Assembly: GCA_002385985.1 (NCBI GenBank)
Contig: DGEO01000025.1
Coordinates: forward strand, 13,478 to 67,804
Origin: Anaerolineaceae bacterium UBA3924
GTDB lineage: Bacteria > Chloroflexota > Anaerolineae > Anaerolineales > Anaerolineaceae
Length of the DNA: 54,327 bases
Reading direction: 5' to 3'
This document shows positions 1-9,986 of the stretch, piece by piece (position 1 is the stretch's first letter; each line of letters begins with the position of its first letter). A program made the translations under genes and the position numbers. The notes beneath the pieces are model-generated. The model was not told the origin of the DNA and did not search any database. It saw nothing but the letters and a program-made list of their open reading frames with translations.

Positions 1-555
1 ACCAAGGGCTACGCCGTCTCGGATACCGGCCTGCGGCGCTCCGCGCTGACCCAGCCCGGTCTGGACGCCGCCAAGTCCGGCCACACGCTGGGCCGCCTAA
101 CCATGAGCCTGTTCTACGCCACGGACTTCGCCGACCGGCTGGAAAACAACATCATCCCGGCACTCAAGGCCGGCTTCTACGTGCTCTCGGACCGGTATTT
201 CTACTCCACCATCGCCCGCGACGTGGTCCGCGGGGCTGATCCGGTCTGGGCGCGCGAGATGTACAGCTTCGCGCTCAAACCCGACATTGTGCTTTACCTT
301 AAGGCCGACGTGCATACGCTGGTGTCCCGCCTGGTGCACGGGCGGGGGTTCGACTACTGGGAATCCGGCATGGATCTGCACCTGGCCGGCAATCTATACG
401 ACTCCTTCCAGATCTACCAGGCCCGGCTGATTGAGCAGTTCGACCAGATGGCCGAGGAAGATCATTTCGTCACCCTGGACGCTGCGCGATCCATCAACGC
501 ACTGCAGCAGGACATCCGCCGGCAGATCCAACCGCTGCTGGACGAGGATGAGTAA
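1..555 (+). CDS. Thymidylate kinase-like protein (5' end cut off by window)
   Basis: The reading frame is open from the first base of the window to TAA at 553-555, so about 184 C-terminal residues are visible and the N-terminal P-loop is missing. The remaining part has the nucleoside-monophosphate kinase look: a SDRYFYSTIARD segment equivalent to the DR(Y/F) motif of thymidylate kinases, followed by a KPDIVLYLKAD strand and a helical lid-like region. Family role: phosphorylation of dTMP to dTDP in the cytoplasm. The lid region departs from textbook Tmk, and the gene overlaps a CHAD-domain gene by 8 bases, so it could be a paralogue with another phosphate-related substrate. Without the P-loop this cannot be settled. 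Confidence 0.72.
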   Translation, partial: TKGYAVSDTGLRRSALTQPGLDAAKSGHTLGRLTMSLFYATDFADRLENNIIPALKAGFYVLSDRYFYSTIARDVVRGADPVWAREMYSFALKPDIVLYLKADVHTLVSRLVHGRGFDYWESGMDLHLAGNLYDSFQIYQARLIEQFDQMAEEDHFVTLDAARSINALQQDIRRQIQPLLDEDE

Positions 556-1573
556 GCGCCAGAAGCCCATTTCACCGGAACTGGCTGCCTATGGAGCCGA
601 GCAGCTGCGCCAGCGCATGCTGGCCGTGTTTGTCGAAATGGAGGGCACCCGTCAGGGCGAGGACATCGAATACCTGCACCGCCTGCGGGTCGCTTCCCGC
701 CGGCTGCGGGCCGCGCTGAGCCTGTTCGGCGAGGCAATCTCCCCGGAGGATGCGCGCCGCTGGACGAGAGAGGTGCGCTCCCTGACCCGCGCGCTCGGCC
801 CGGCCCGTGACACGGACGTGCAGATCGACGTGGTGCGGGATAACCTGGCACGGCAGGAGGACCCTGCACTGCGGCGCGGCGTTCGCCGGCTGCTGCTGCG
901 GCTGAGCCAGCGGCGCGACCATCTGCAGGATTGCGTGGTCAGCGGTCTGGAGCGCTTCGAGCGCAGCGGGGTGATCGAGCAGATGAACAAGAAGCTCTCC
1001 CGCGTGCCTGCCTCCAAACCGCCCTACCCGCCGGAGCTGTACTCCCTCGCCCGGGAGGCCATCCTGCACCGCCTGACCGGCTTTCTCTCGTATGCGGAGT
1101 TCGTCCCTCAGCCGGACCGGGCCGAAGAGCTGCATACCATGCGCATCGCCGCTAAACGTCTGCGCTACACGCTGGAAAACTTTCTGCCGCTGCTGGACGG
1201 CGCCGTGGAGCCGCATCTCAAGGCTGCGAAGCAGGCCCAGGAGGCGCTGGGCGCGATCCACGACTGCGATGTGTGGCTGGCCGGGCTGCCCGCCTTCCTG
1301 GAGGAGGAGCGCGAGCGCACCCGCCTGTACTTCGGCCACACCGGACCCTTCCGGCGCATTTCCTCTGGCGTGCTCGCCTTCCAGGCGGACCGCGAGCAGG
1401 AACGGCAGCGGCACTACAACCGCTTCGTGGGTAAGTGGCAGGGCTGGCAGCAGGCCGGTTTCTGGGAATCGCTGCCCGCCGCGCTGGCAGCAGCCGCCGA
1501 GAGCCCTCCGGGCAGTCCGCTTGCGAAAACAAAAACCTCGCCGGACGGCGCTGCCCCGGCAGCGGAGTCCTGA
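548..1573 (+). CDS. CHAD domain protein
   Basis: A 341-residue protein starting at ATG 548, which overlaps the end of the kinase-like gene; the frame is open further upstream, but the overlap start gives a normal CHAD N-terminus. It has the two signature helices of the CHAD (conserved histidine alpha-helical) domain: YLHRLRVASRRLR near the N-terminus and LHTMRIAAKRLRYTLE near residue 195, each with the conserved His and a run of Arg/Lys. CHAD domains are known to bind polyphosphate with these basic residues. No CYTH (triphosphate tunnel) domain is fused to it here. The C-terminal 30 residues are low-complexity (Pro/Ala/Ser). Translational coupling to the upstream kinase suggests a shared, possibly polyphosphate-related, role; that is inference. 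Confidence 0.85.
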   Translation: MSKRQKPISPELAAYGAEQLRQRMLAVFVEMEGTRQGEDIEYLHRLRVASRRLRAALSLFGEAISPEDARRWTREVRSLTRALGPARDTDVQIDVVRDNLARQEDPALRRGVRRLLLRLSQRRDHLQDCVVSGLERFERSGVIEQMNKKLSRVPASKPPYPPELYSLAREAILHRLTGFLSYAEFVPQPDRAEELHTMRIAAKRLRYTLENFLPLLDGAVEPHLKAAKQAQEALGAIHDCDVWLAGLPAFLEEERERTRLYFGHTGPFRRISSGVLAFQADREQERQRHYNRFVGKWQGWQQAGFWESLPAALAAAAESPPGSPLAKTKTSPDGAAPAAES

Positions 1574-1631
1574 TCCGTCTCCCGGCCAGTTCGCCACGGC
1601 AGTCCGCTGTCGTGCCTGCACATCATCTCCC

Positions 1632-1670
1632 CCCACCGGCTCCCTCGCCGGGTGGGTTGATCTATTTCTT
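1632..1670 (+). terminator. Probable terminator after the CHAD gene
   Basis: A GC-rich hairpin (CCCACCGGC arm, TCCCTC loop, GCCGGGTGGG arm with one extra G) is followed by the T-rich run TTGATCTATTTCTT. It lies between the CHAD stop and clpB, so clpB probably has its own promoter in 1671-1810. I found no convincing CIRCE element or sigma-32-like promoter there. Confidence 0.5.
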
Positions 1671-1810
1671 ATGTTCCACTGACCTGATTCCAACACACCC
1701 CGCCTAAGATGAAACCAGAGAAAACACGCCAGCCGGCAGCGCCAGGGAGGACAGAGGCCGGTCATCTTTCCCTGCCTGCGTCCGGCGGAGGGAATTACGA
1801 GGTGTAGAAC

Positions 1811-4399
<2,589 letters not shown>

Positions 4400-4413
4400 G
4401 CCGGTCTCGATGT

Positions 4414-4448
4414 AAAGAAAAGCGCAGCCTCACCGCTGCGCTTTCTTC
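4414..4448. terminator. Bidirectional terminator between convergent clpB and PIG-L genes
   Basis: Stem AAAGCGCAGC / GCTGCGCTTT (4419-4428 with 4435-4444) with a 6-base loop. It is flanked by an A-rich 5' side and T-rich 3' side, so it can stop transcription from both directions. It sits 20 bases after the clpB stop and just before the end of the minus-strand deacetylase gene. Confidence 0.85.
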
Positions 4449-4456
4449 GTTCTACC

Positions 4457-5347
4457 TCAACCCAGATCGATCCCTTCCAGCAGGTCACGTTCCACCTCGC
4501 CCTGCCGGGGCGGAGGGTAGGCTCGCATGAAGGTATCCCGGGAGCCAAACCAGCGGCGCACCCTCGCGGCCAGGCCGGTGGTCATCGCTCCGGCCCCCTG
4601 GCTGGCGTGACAGCTGGCGGCCTGATCGCGCACCACCGAGACCGTGCGGTAATCGATCACCGCGTGGGTCGGGAAGCGGGTCTCCGCGATTTCCTTCAGG
4701 TTGATGTCCTTGTTCTGGCCGAATTTGGTCGGATCGCGCCCCAGCAACGGCATCACCCGCACCACCAGCCGCAGCATGGTGGCCGGCATGGTGTGATAGT
4801 ACAGCTTGGCCGGCTGGTACGGCTCCAGGCCCAGTTCAGGGTAAGCGGACGGGTCGCCGGCCTGGTGGAAGGCTCTGACGGTGGCCTTGTGCATCATGAT
4901 ATGGTCGGGATGCTTATATCCGCCGATGGGATCAAAAGTGATGACCACGTGCGGGCGCAGCCGGCGGATATGCGCCACGATCTTCCCGGCCACCTCCTCC
5001 AGCGGAGCAGCCACCAGCGCCTGGGGATGCTGGTTATCCGGCGAGCCAGCCATACCCGAGTCACGGTAGTCGAGGAAGAACACCCCCGCCAGGCCCAGCT
5101 TTTCCGCCGCGCAGCGCAGCTCTGCCTCGCGGCGTTCGGCCACGGAGGAGTAGCCCTGCAGATATTCCTCCGCCATGATCCCGGCTTCGCCCCGGGTGGC
5201 GCACACCAGATAGACCAACGCCCCGCGCCGTGCGTACAGCGCCAGGGTACCGCCCATGCCAAAGCTCTCATCATCCGGATGCGCCAGCGATACCAGAATC
5301 ACCGGGCGCTCCGGCCGGTTGTCGTTACCATTTTCCACTACATCCAC
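4457..5347 (-). CDS. PIG-L (LmbE) family deacetylase
   Basis: 296 residues. The zinc-site signature AHPDDE is at residues 22-27 and the second metal-site motif HPDH at 146-149, both typical of the PIG-L/LmbE family. These enzymes remove N-acetyl groups from GlcNAc-containing substrates, for example in mycothiol or bacillithiol biosynthesis, or cleave mycothiol conjugates. Which substrate is used here cannot be read from the sequence. It follows the MoeB-like gene by 21 bases on the same strand, so the two are probably co-transcribed and could belong to a sulfur/thiol pathway; that link is inference. No signal peptide, so it is cytoplasmic. Confidence 0.88.
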   Translation of the reverse strand: MDVVENGNDNRPERPVILVSLAHPDDESFGMGGTLALYARRGALVYLVCATRGEAGIMAEEYLQGYSSVAERREAELRCAAEKLGLAGVFFLDYRDSGMAGSPDNQHPQALVAAPLEEVAGKIVAHIRRLRPHVVITFDPIGGYKHPDHIMMHKATVRAFHQAGDPSAYPELGLEPYQPAKLYYHTMPATMLRLVVRVMPLLGRDPTKFGQNKDINLKEIAETRFPTHAVIDYRTVSVVRDQAASCHASQGAGAMTTGLAARVRRWFGSRDTFMRAYPPPRQGEVERDLLEGIDLG

Positions 5348-5368
5348 CCTGTTTAGAATTTTCCCGCA

Positions 5369-6502
5369 TTAATACTTGCGCATCTCCGGGTCGACTTCTT
5401 CCGCCCAGGCGTTCAGCCCGCCCCGCAGGCTGCGCACCGATTTGAACCCGGCCCTGAGCAGGCGTTTGACCGCCCGGGCCGAGCGGTCTCCGCTTCGGCA
5501 GAACAGCACCAGGTCCGCATCGCGGTCCATATCCGCCAGCGCCAGCTCCACCCGGTCCCAGGGCGCATTCAGCGCGCCTGGCAGGGCCGAAATCTGCTGC
5601 TCCACCGGGTCGCGAACGTCCACCAGCTGGATTCTGCCGCTGCGCAGCCGTTCAGCCAGCTCGCGGGGTGAGATCTCGTGCTCCGGGTCGGGCGCCTGCG
5701 GGGTCAGCCCGCAGAATGCTTCGTAATCGATCAGCCTGGTGACCTCCGGCTCCGGTCCGCAGACTTTGCAGCGAGGGTTCTTCTTCAGCGTCACCGTCTG
5801 CATGGTGGCGTCCAGGGCGTCATAGAGCAGCAGGCGTCCGGCCAGGCCCTCGCCGATCCCCAGGATCAGCTTGATCACCTCGGTGACCTGGAGTGTTCCG
5901 ATGGTGCCGGGCAGGACGCCGAACACGCCGCCCTCCGAGCAGGTGGGGATGATGCCGGGCGGCGGCGGCTCGGGGAACAGGCATCGGTAGCATGGGCCGG
6001 TGCGGGCGTCAAATACCGACACCTGCCCCTCGAAGCGGTACACCGAACCGTAGACATACGGCTTCCCGGTCAGCACGGCCAGATCGTTCAGCAGGTAGCG
6101 GGTGGGGAAATTGTCGGTCCCATCCACCAGGATGTCATAGCCGGCGGAGATGCGCTCTGCGTTTTCGCTGGTAAAGCGCTCCTCGTACACCTCCACCTGC
6201 ACATCCGGGTTCAGCCCGCGAATGCGCTCTGCGGCCGACTGCGCCTTACTCCGGCCGACCGAGGCCATGGAATGGATCACCTGCCGCTGCAGGTTGGACA
6301 TGTCCACGCAGTCGTCGTCCACCAGGCCCAGCCGGCTAACCCCGGCGGCGGCAAGATACAGCGCCACAGGCGAGCCAAGCCCGCCCATGCCCACCACCAG
6401 CACCGAGGCGGCCTTGAGCTTTTTTTGCCCTTCCAGCCCCACCCCGGGGATCATCAGTTGGCGCGAATAGCGCAGGATCTCTTCACGTGTCAGATCAGGC
6501 AT
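5369..6502 (-). CDS. MoeB/ThiF-family adenylyltransferase with C-terminal rhodanese domain (MoeZ-like)
   Basis: 377 residues. The E1-like adenylation domain comes first: nucleotide-binding GMGGLGSP near residue 38, DNLQRQ-like segment SNLQRQ, catalytic-loop cysteine in IPTCSEGG, and paired zinc cysteines CYRC and CKVC. The rhodanese domain (about 280-370) keeps the active-site cysteine in the loop CRSGDRS at residue 335. Proteins of this build adenylate the C-terminal Gly-Gly of small sulfur carriers (MoaD, ThiS, CysO-like) and load sulfur onto them, for molybdopterin, thiamine, tRNA thiolation or cysteine synthesis. No carrier gene is nearby, so the pathway stays open. A GGAGGTG Shine-Dalgarno lies 2-3 bases before the ATG. 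Confidence 0.9.
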   Translation of the reverse strand: MPDLTREEILRYSRQLMIPGVGLEGQKKLKAASVLVVGMGGLGSPVALYLAAAGVSRLGLVDDDCVDMSNLQRQVIHSMASVGRSKAQSAAERIRGLNPDVQVEVYEERFTSENAERISAGYDILVDGTDNFPTRYLLNDLAVLTGKPYVYGSVYRFEGQVSVFDARTGPCYRCLFPEPPPPGIIPTCSEGGVFGVLPGTIGTLQVTEVIKLILGIGEGLAGRLLLYDALDATMQTVTLKKNPRCKVCGPEPEVTRLIDYEAFCGLTPQAPDPEHEISPRELAERLRSGRIQLVDVRDPVEQQISALPGALNAPWDRVELALADMDRDADLVLFCRSGDRSARAVKRLLRAGFKSVRSLRGGLNAWAEEVDPEMRKY

Positions 6503-6520
6503 GACACCTCCGTATGGTTA

Positions 6521-6558
6521 ATTGTATCCCATCCCCTACCGGGCCGGGATGTTACAAT
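6521..6558. promoter_or_regulatory. Divergent, near-palindromic promoter pair (moeB-like / tRNA nucleotidyltransferase)
   Basis: TACAAT occurs on the + strand at 6553-6558, preceded by TGt (extended -10), and as ATTGTA (TACAAT on the minus strand) at 6521-6526. The flanks are also related (ATCCC on one side, GGGAT on the other), so the 38-bp block is an imperfect inverted repeat. The + strand -10 ends 6 bases before ATG 6565, which would place the transcript start at or next to the start codon (leaderless mRNA). No good -35 hexamer is visible on either strand. Confidence 0.6.
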
Positions 6559-6564
6559 ATCCAC

Positions 6565-9234
6565 ATGCACGTCATTCTGACTCACGAACAGGCAGACTTC
6601 GACGCCCTGGCCTCACTGCTGGCCGCCGGACTGCTCAACAGCCAGGCGGTGGCGGTGCTGCCGCGGCGCATGAACCGCAACGCCCGGTCCTTTATGAACC
6701 TGTACGGTGCGGACCTGCCGTTCGTGGACGCGCGCGACCTGCCCCCGGGGCCTGTCGAGCGCGTCACCCTGGTGGACACCCAGTCGCTGGTCACCCTGAA
6801 GGGGTTCACCGACGCGACCGAGGTCCATGTCATCGACCACCACCCGAAGCGCGAGGACCTGAACCCGGACTGGCAGGTGGTGATCGAAAAAGTCGGCGCC
6901 ACCACCACCTTTCTGGTGGAGCTGCTGCGCGAGCACAACGGTCACCTGACTGCCCTGCAGGCCACGCTGCTGCTGCTGGGCATCTACGAAGACACCGGGT
7001 CGCTGACCTACGTCAGCACCACCACGCGGGACGTGCGCGCGGCAGCCTACCTGCTCGAGCAGGGCGCCAGCCTGCGCATCGCCGGCAAGTACCTCAATCC
7101 CCCGCTCTCACCCGAGCAGCGCCAGCTGTACGAAGCGCTGAGCGCCGCCGCGAATTCCTACCAGATCCAGGGGCAGCACATCGTCATCGCCGCCGCGGAA
7201 GCCGAGGAAATGACCGAGGAAGTCTCCAGCGTGGCGCACAAGCTGCGCGATCTGCTGGACCCGGACGCGCTCTTCCTGCTGGTCAGCACCGGGGAAGGCG
7301 TGCGTCTGGTGGCCCGCTCGACCACCGACGCCGTCGACGTCTCCAGAGTTGCCGCGCATTTCGGCGGCGGCGGGCACGACAGGGCGGCGGCCGCGCTGAT
7401 CAACCGCGACGAGCTGGTCCGGCATGCCAGCCCGCTGCAGGCAGTACAGGATGAGCTGCTGTCTATCCTGCCGGACGTGATTCACCCACCTGTCACGGTG
7501 GGGCAGATCATGTCCACCCATCCGCTCCTGCTCACCCCGGAGACCTCGGTCCAGGAAGCGGCCGAGCTGATGCGCCGCTTCGGGTACGAGGGCTACCCGG
7601 TGGTCAAGAGCGGCAAGGTGGTCGGCCTGCTCCCCCGCCGCGCCGTCGACCGGGCCTTGAGCCACCGCCTGAACCTGAACGCTGCCAGCCTGATGGAGGC
7701 CGGCGAAGTGGTCGTCCGCCCGGGTGACGCGCTGGACCACCTGCAGCGGCTGATGGCCTCCACCGGATGGGGTCAGGTGCCGGTCATCGACGAGCAGACC
7801 GAGGAAGTGATCGGCATCGTCACCCGCACTGACCTGCTGAAAACCATCGGGACGGGCGAGATGAGCGGAAACGGAAAGAAAAACATCGCCTCCCGGCTGG
7901 AAGCTGCCCTGCCGCCTGCCCGCCTGGCGCTGCTCAAGCAGGTCGCCGGGGTGGCCGCGGAAAAGCGCCTGCCGGTGTACATCGTAGGCGGGTTTGTACG
8001 CGACCTGCTGCTCAACCGCCCCAGCCTGGATTTTGACATCGTCGTGGAGGGCGACGCCATCCACCTGGCCCGCTCGCTGGAGCGCGCATATGGAGGCCGC
8101 GTGGTCACGCACCGGCGCTTCGGCACGGCCAAGTGGAAGCTGGCCGGCGCCCGGCTGGACAGGCTGGGCATCCCCGCGGACGAAGCCAGCCGCGCCGCCC
8201 TGCCGGAGAGCCTGGACCTGATCAGCGCGCGGACTGAGTTTTACGAGAAGCCGACCGCCCTGCCGGTGGTGGAGACTGGCAGCATCAAGCTCGACCTGCA
8301 CCGCCGCGATTTCACCATCAACACCCTGGCGCTGCGCCTGGACGGGCGCCACTACGGCGAGCTGTATGACTACTGGGGCGGCCTGAACGATATTGAAAAA
8401 GGTCTGGTGCGGGTGCTGCACTCGATCTCCTTCATCGACGACCCCACACGCATGCTGCGCGCTGTGCGCTTCGAAATCCGCTTCGGCTTCAGGATCGAAG
8501 ACCGCACCCTGGAGCTGGTCGACGAGGCTGCCCCGCTGCTCAAGCAGGTCTCCGGCGACCGGCTGCGCCACGAGCTGGATCTGATCCTGACCGAAGAAAA
8601 GGCCCCCGACATGCTACAGCGGCTGGACCAGCTGGGCCTGCTGAAGTGCATCCACCCCGGGCTGCGCTGGGACGCTTCCCGCCGGCCGCTGCTCGAGCAG
8701 GTCCGCACCGCTCCGCTGGATGAGCGCCTGCTGCTGCCGGACACGGTCGACAACCAGCCCATCCGCCGCATTCTGGCCTACCTGGTGTGGCTGCTGCCCA
8801 TGGAAGCCGAAGACGCCCGTGACCTGGCCGCCCGCCTGCGCTTCCCCCGCCACCTGAGGGAAGGGCTGGCCTCAGGCTCCCAGCTGTGGAACGAGCTGGG
8901 GAGGCTGGCCCATCAGAAACCCGGCGAGATCACCCGCCGGCTGGAGACAGTCTCCAACCCGGTGCTGTACGCGCTGTGCCTGCTGCGCCAGGCTGAGCCG
9001 GAAAGAGCCATCCTGGAACGCTACCTGACACACTGGCAGCATGTGCGGCCGGTCACCGACGGGATACGCCTGCGAGAGCTGGGGCTGCGCCCCTCTCCGC
9101 TGTATAAACAGATCCTCGCCCGCCTGCGCGCTGCTTACCTGGACGGTGAAATCGCCAGCGCGGACCAGGAAGAAGCGCTGCTCCAGCGGCTGCTGGCGGA
9201 GGCTGATGCTTCCGATGGACCCGAGCCAGACTGA
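6565..9234 (+). CDS. cca: tRNA nucleotidyltransferase (A-adding / CCA-adding type) with DHH and CBS domains
   Basis: 889 residues from ATG 6565; an upstream in-frame start would fall before the -10 box, so 6565 is preferred. Domains: DHH/RecJ-like phosphoesterase (about 1-310: ADFDALASL, VDTQ, IDHH and the glycine-rich GGGGHDRAAAA), two CBS domains (about 312-430), and a class II poly(A) polymerase/CCA head (GGFVRDLLL near 474, then DFDIVVEGD with the catalytic Asp pair) with helical RNA-binding C-terminus. It adds nucleotides to tRNA 3' ends. In Aquifex and Deinococcus relatives of this long form add only the terminal A, with a shorter partner adding CC; whether that split applies here needs the rest of the genome. 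The 3' end overlaps the GNAT gene. Confidence 0.92.
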   Translation: MHVILTHEQADFDALASLLAAGLLNSQAVAVLPRRMNRNARSFMNLYGADLPFVDARDLPPGPVERVTLVDTQSLVTLKGFTDATEVHVIDHHPKREDLNPDWQVVIEKVGATTTFLVELLREHNGHLTALQATLLLLGIYEDTGSLTYVSTTTRDVRAAAYLLEQGASLRIAGKYLNPPLSPEQRQLYEALSAAANSYQIQGQHIVIAAAEAEEMTEEVSSVAHKLRDLLDPDALFLLVSTGEGVRLVARSTTDAVDVSRVAAHFGGGGHDRAAAALINRDELVRHASPLQAVQDELLSILPDVIHPPVTVGQIMSTHPLLLTPETSVQEAAELMRRFGYEGYPVVKSGKVVGLLPRRAVDRALSHRLNLNAASLMEAGEVVVRPGDALDHLQRLMASTGWGQVPVIDEQTEEVIGIVTRTDLLKTIGTGEMSGNGKKNIASRLEAALPPARLALLKQVAGVAAEKRLPVYIVGGFVRDLLLNRPSLDFDIVVEGDAIHLARSLERAYGGRVVTHRRFGTAKWKLAGARLDRLGIPADEASRAALPESLDLISARTEFYEKPTALPVVETGSIKLDLHRRDFTINTLALRLDGRHYGELYDYWGGLNDIEKGLVRVLHSISFIDDPTRMLRAVRFEIRFGFRIEDRTLELVDEAAPLLKQVSGDRLRHELDLILTEEKAPDMLQRLDQLGLLKCIHPGLRWDASRRPLLEQVRTAPLDERLLLPDTVDNQPIRRILAYLVWLLPMEAEDARDLAARLRFPRHLREGLASGSQLWNELGRLAHQKPGEITRRLETVSNPVLYALCLLRQAEPERAILERYLTHWQHVRPVTDGIRLRELGLRPSPLYKQILARLRAAYLDGEIASADQEEALLQRLLAEADASDGPEPD

Positions 9235-9778
9235 CACCCTCCGCCCGGACCTGCCGCCCAACTGGCTGGACCAGGTCACCATCCGCCAGCTGGGGAAGGC
9301 CGACCTGCGCGCGCTGGAATGGGAAGGTGAGTTTATACATTTTCGCCGGCTGTACGCCAGCGCTTACGAACGCGCCCGAATGGGCCTGGCGCTTCTCTGG
9401 GGCGCTTTCCTGCCGGGGGACCGGCTGATCGGCCAGCTGTTTATCCAGCTGCTCAGTGACCGGCTGGAGCTGGCCGATGGGTCACGCCGGGCATATCTGT
9501 ATTCTTTCCGCATCCGGCCGGCCTACCGGGGGAACGGTCTGGGCACCCGCATGCTCGAGGTGATCGAACAGGACTTGATCGCGCGCGGATACGAAATCCT
9601 GACCCTCAACGTTGCCAAGGACAACACCCGCGCCCAGGCGCTGTACCGGAGGCTGGGGTTCAGAATCACCGCCCACGAGCCGGGGATCTGGTCCTATCCG
9701 GACCACGAAGGCGTCTGGCGGCGCGTGGTGGAACCTGCCTGGCGCATGGAAAAGCGGCTGAAGCAGCCGCACCAGTAA
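9206..9778 (+). CDS. GNAT family N-acetyltransferase
   Basis: About 190 residues; start either ATG 9206 or ATG 9215, both inside the end of the previous gene. A GGAGG at 9198-9202 is 3 bases from the first and 12 from the second, so the start is uncertain. The acetyl-CoA pyrophosphate loop is clear (RPAYRGNGLGTRMLEVIE), followed by NVAKDNTRAQALYRRLGF, the usual motif B of GNAT enzymes. Substrate unknown; by family it acetylates an amine of a small molecule, peptide or protein using acetyl-CoA. The overlap suggests translational coupling to cca, but no functional tie is evident. Confidence 0.85.
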   Translation: MLPMDPSQTDTLRPDLPPNWLDQVTIRQLGKADLRALEWEGEFIHFRRLYASAYERARMGLALLWGAFLPGDRLIGQLFIQLLSDRLELADGSRRAYLYSFRIRPAYRGNGLGTRMLEVIEQDLIARGYEILTLNVAKDNTRAQALYRRLGFRITAHEPGIWSYPDHEGVWRRVVEPAWRMEKRLKQPHQ

Positions 9779-9869
9779 TTGAAGACACTCGTCCGGCCCG
9801 GCTGACCGCTTTCAGCCGCAGTATCCCGGGATAATTATCTTAATATCGGTCTGGAAAACACCGGCAACC

Positions 9870-9878
9870 TGTTATAAT
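9870..9878 (+). promoter_or_regulatory. Extended -10 promoter for the EF-G-2 gene
   Basis: TGtTATAAT, a full extended -10 box. No good -35 is seen at 16-18 bp spacing. The predicted leader is about 100 nt before ATG 9987. The rest of the 208-bp gap holds a small hairpin (CGGCTGA/TCAGCCG, 9799-9818) without a T-run, possibly the end of the GNAT transcript. Confidence 0.6.
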
Positions 9879-9986
9879 TGTTGCTGGTTTCTATCCTAGT
9901 TCGTCCGCTTTGACAGAAAACCACACTGGCCTTAGAATTGGATCGAACCACAAGCTCGTAAAGAACTCAATAGAAGGGTTGCGTTA

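Noticed and set aside
1574..1810. CIRCE or heat-shock sigma promoter before clpB
   Set aside because: No TTAGCACTC inverted repeat and no convincing heat-shock -35/-10 pair; only a weak TAAGAT at 1705-1710.
7108..8571. 487-codon open frame on the minus strand
   Set aside because: Antisense shadow of the tRNA nucleotidyltransferase; composition rich in Gln, His and Arg and no domain.
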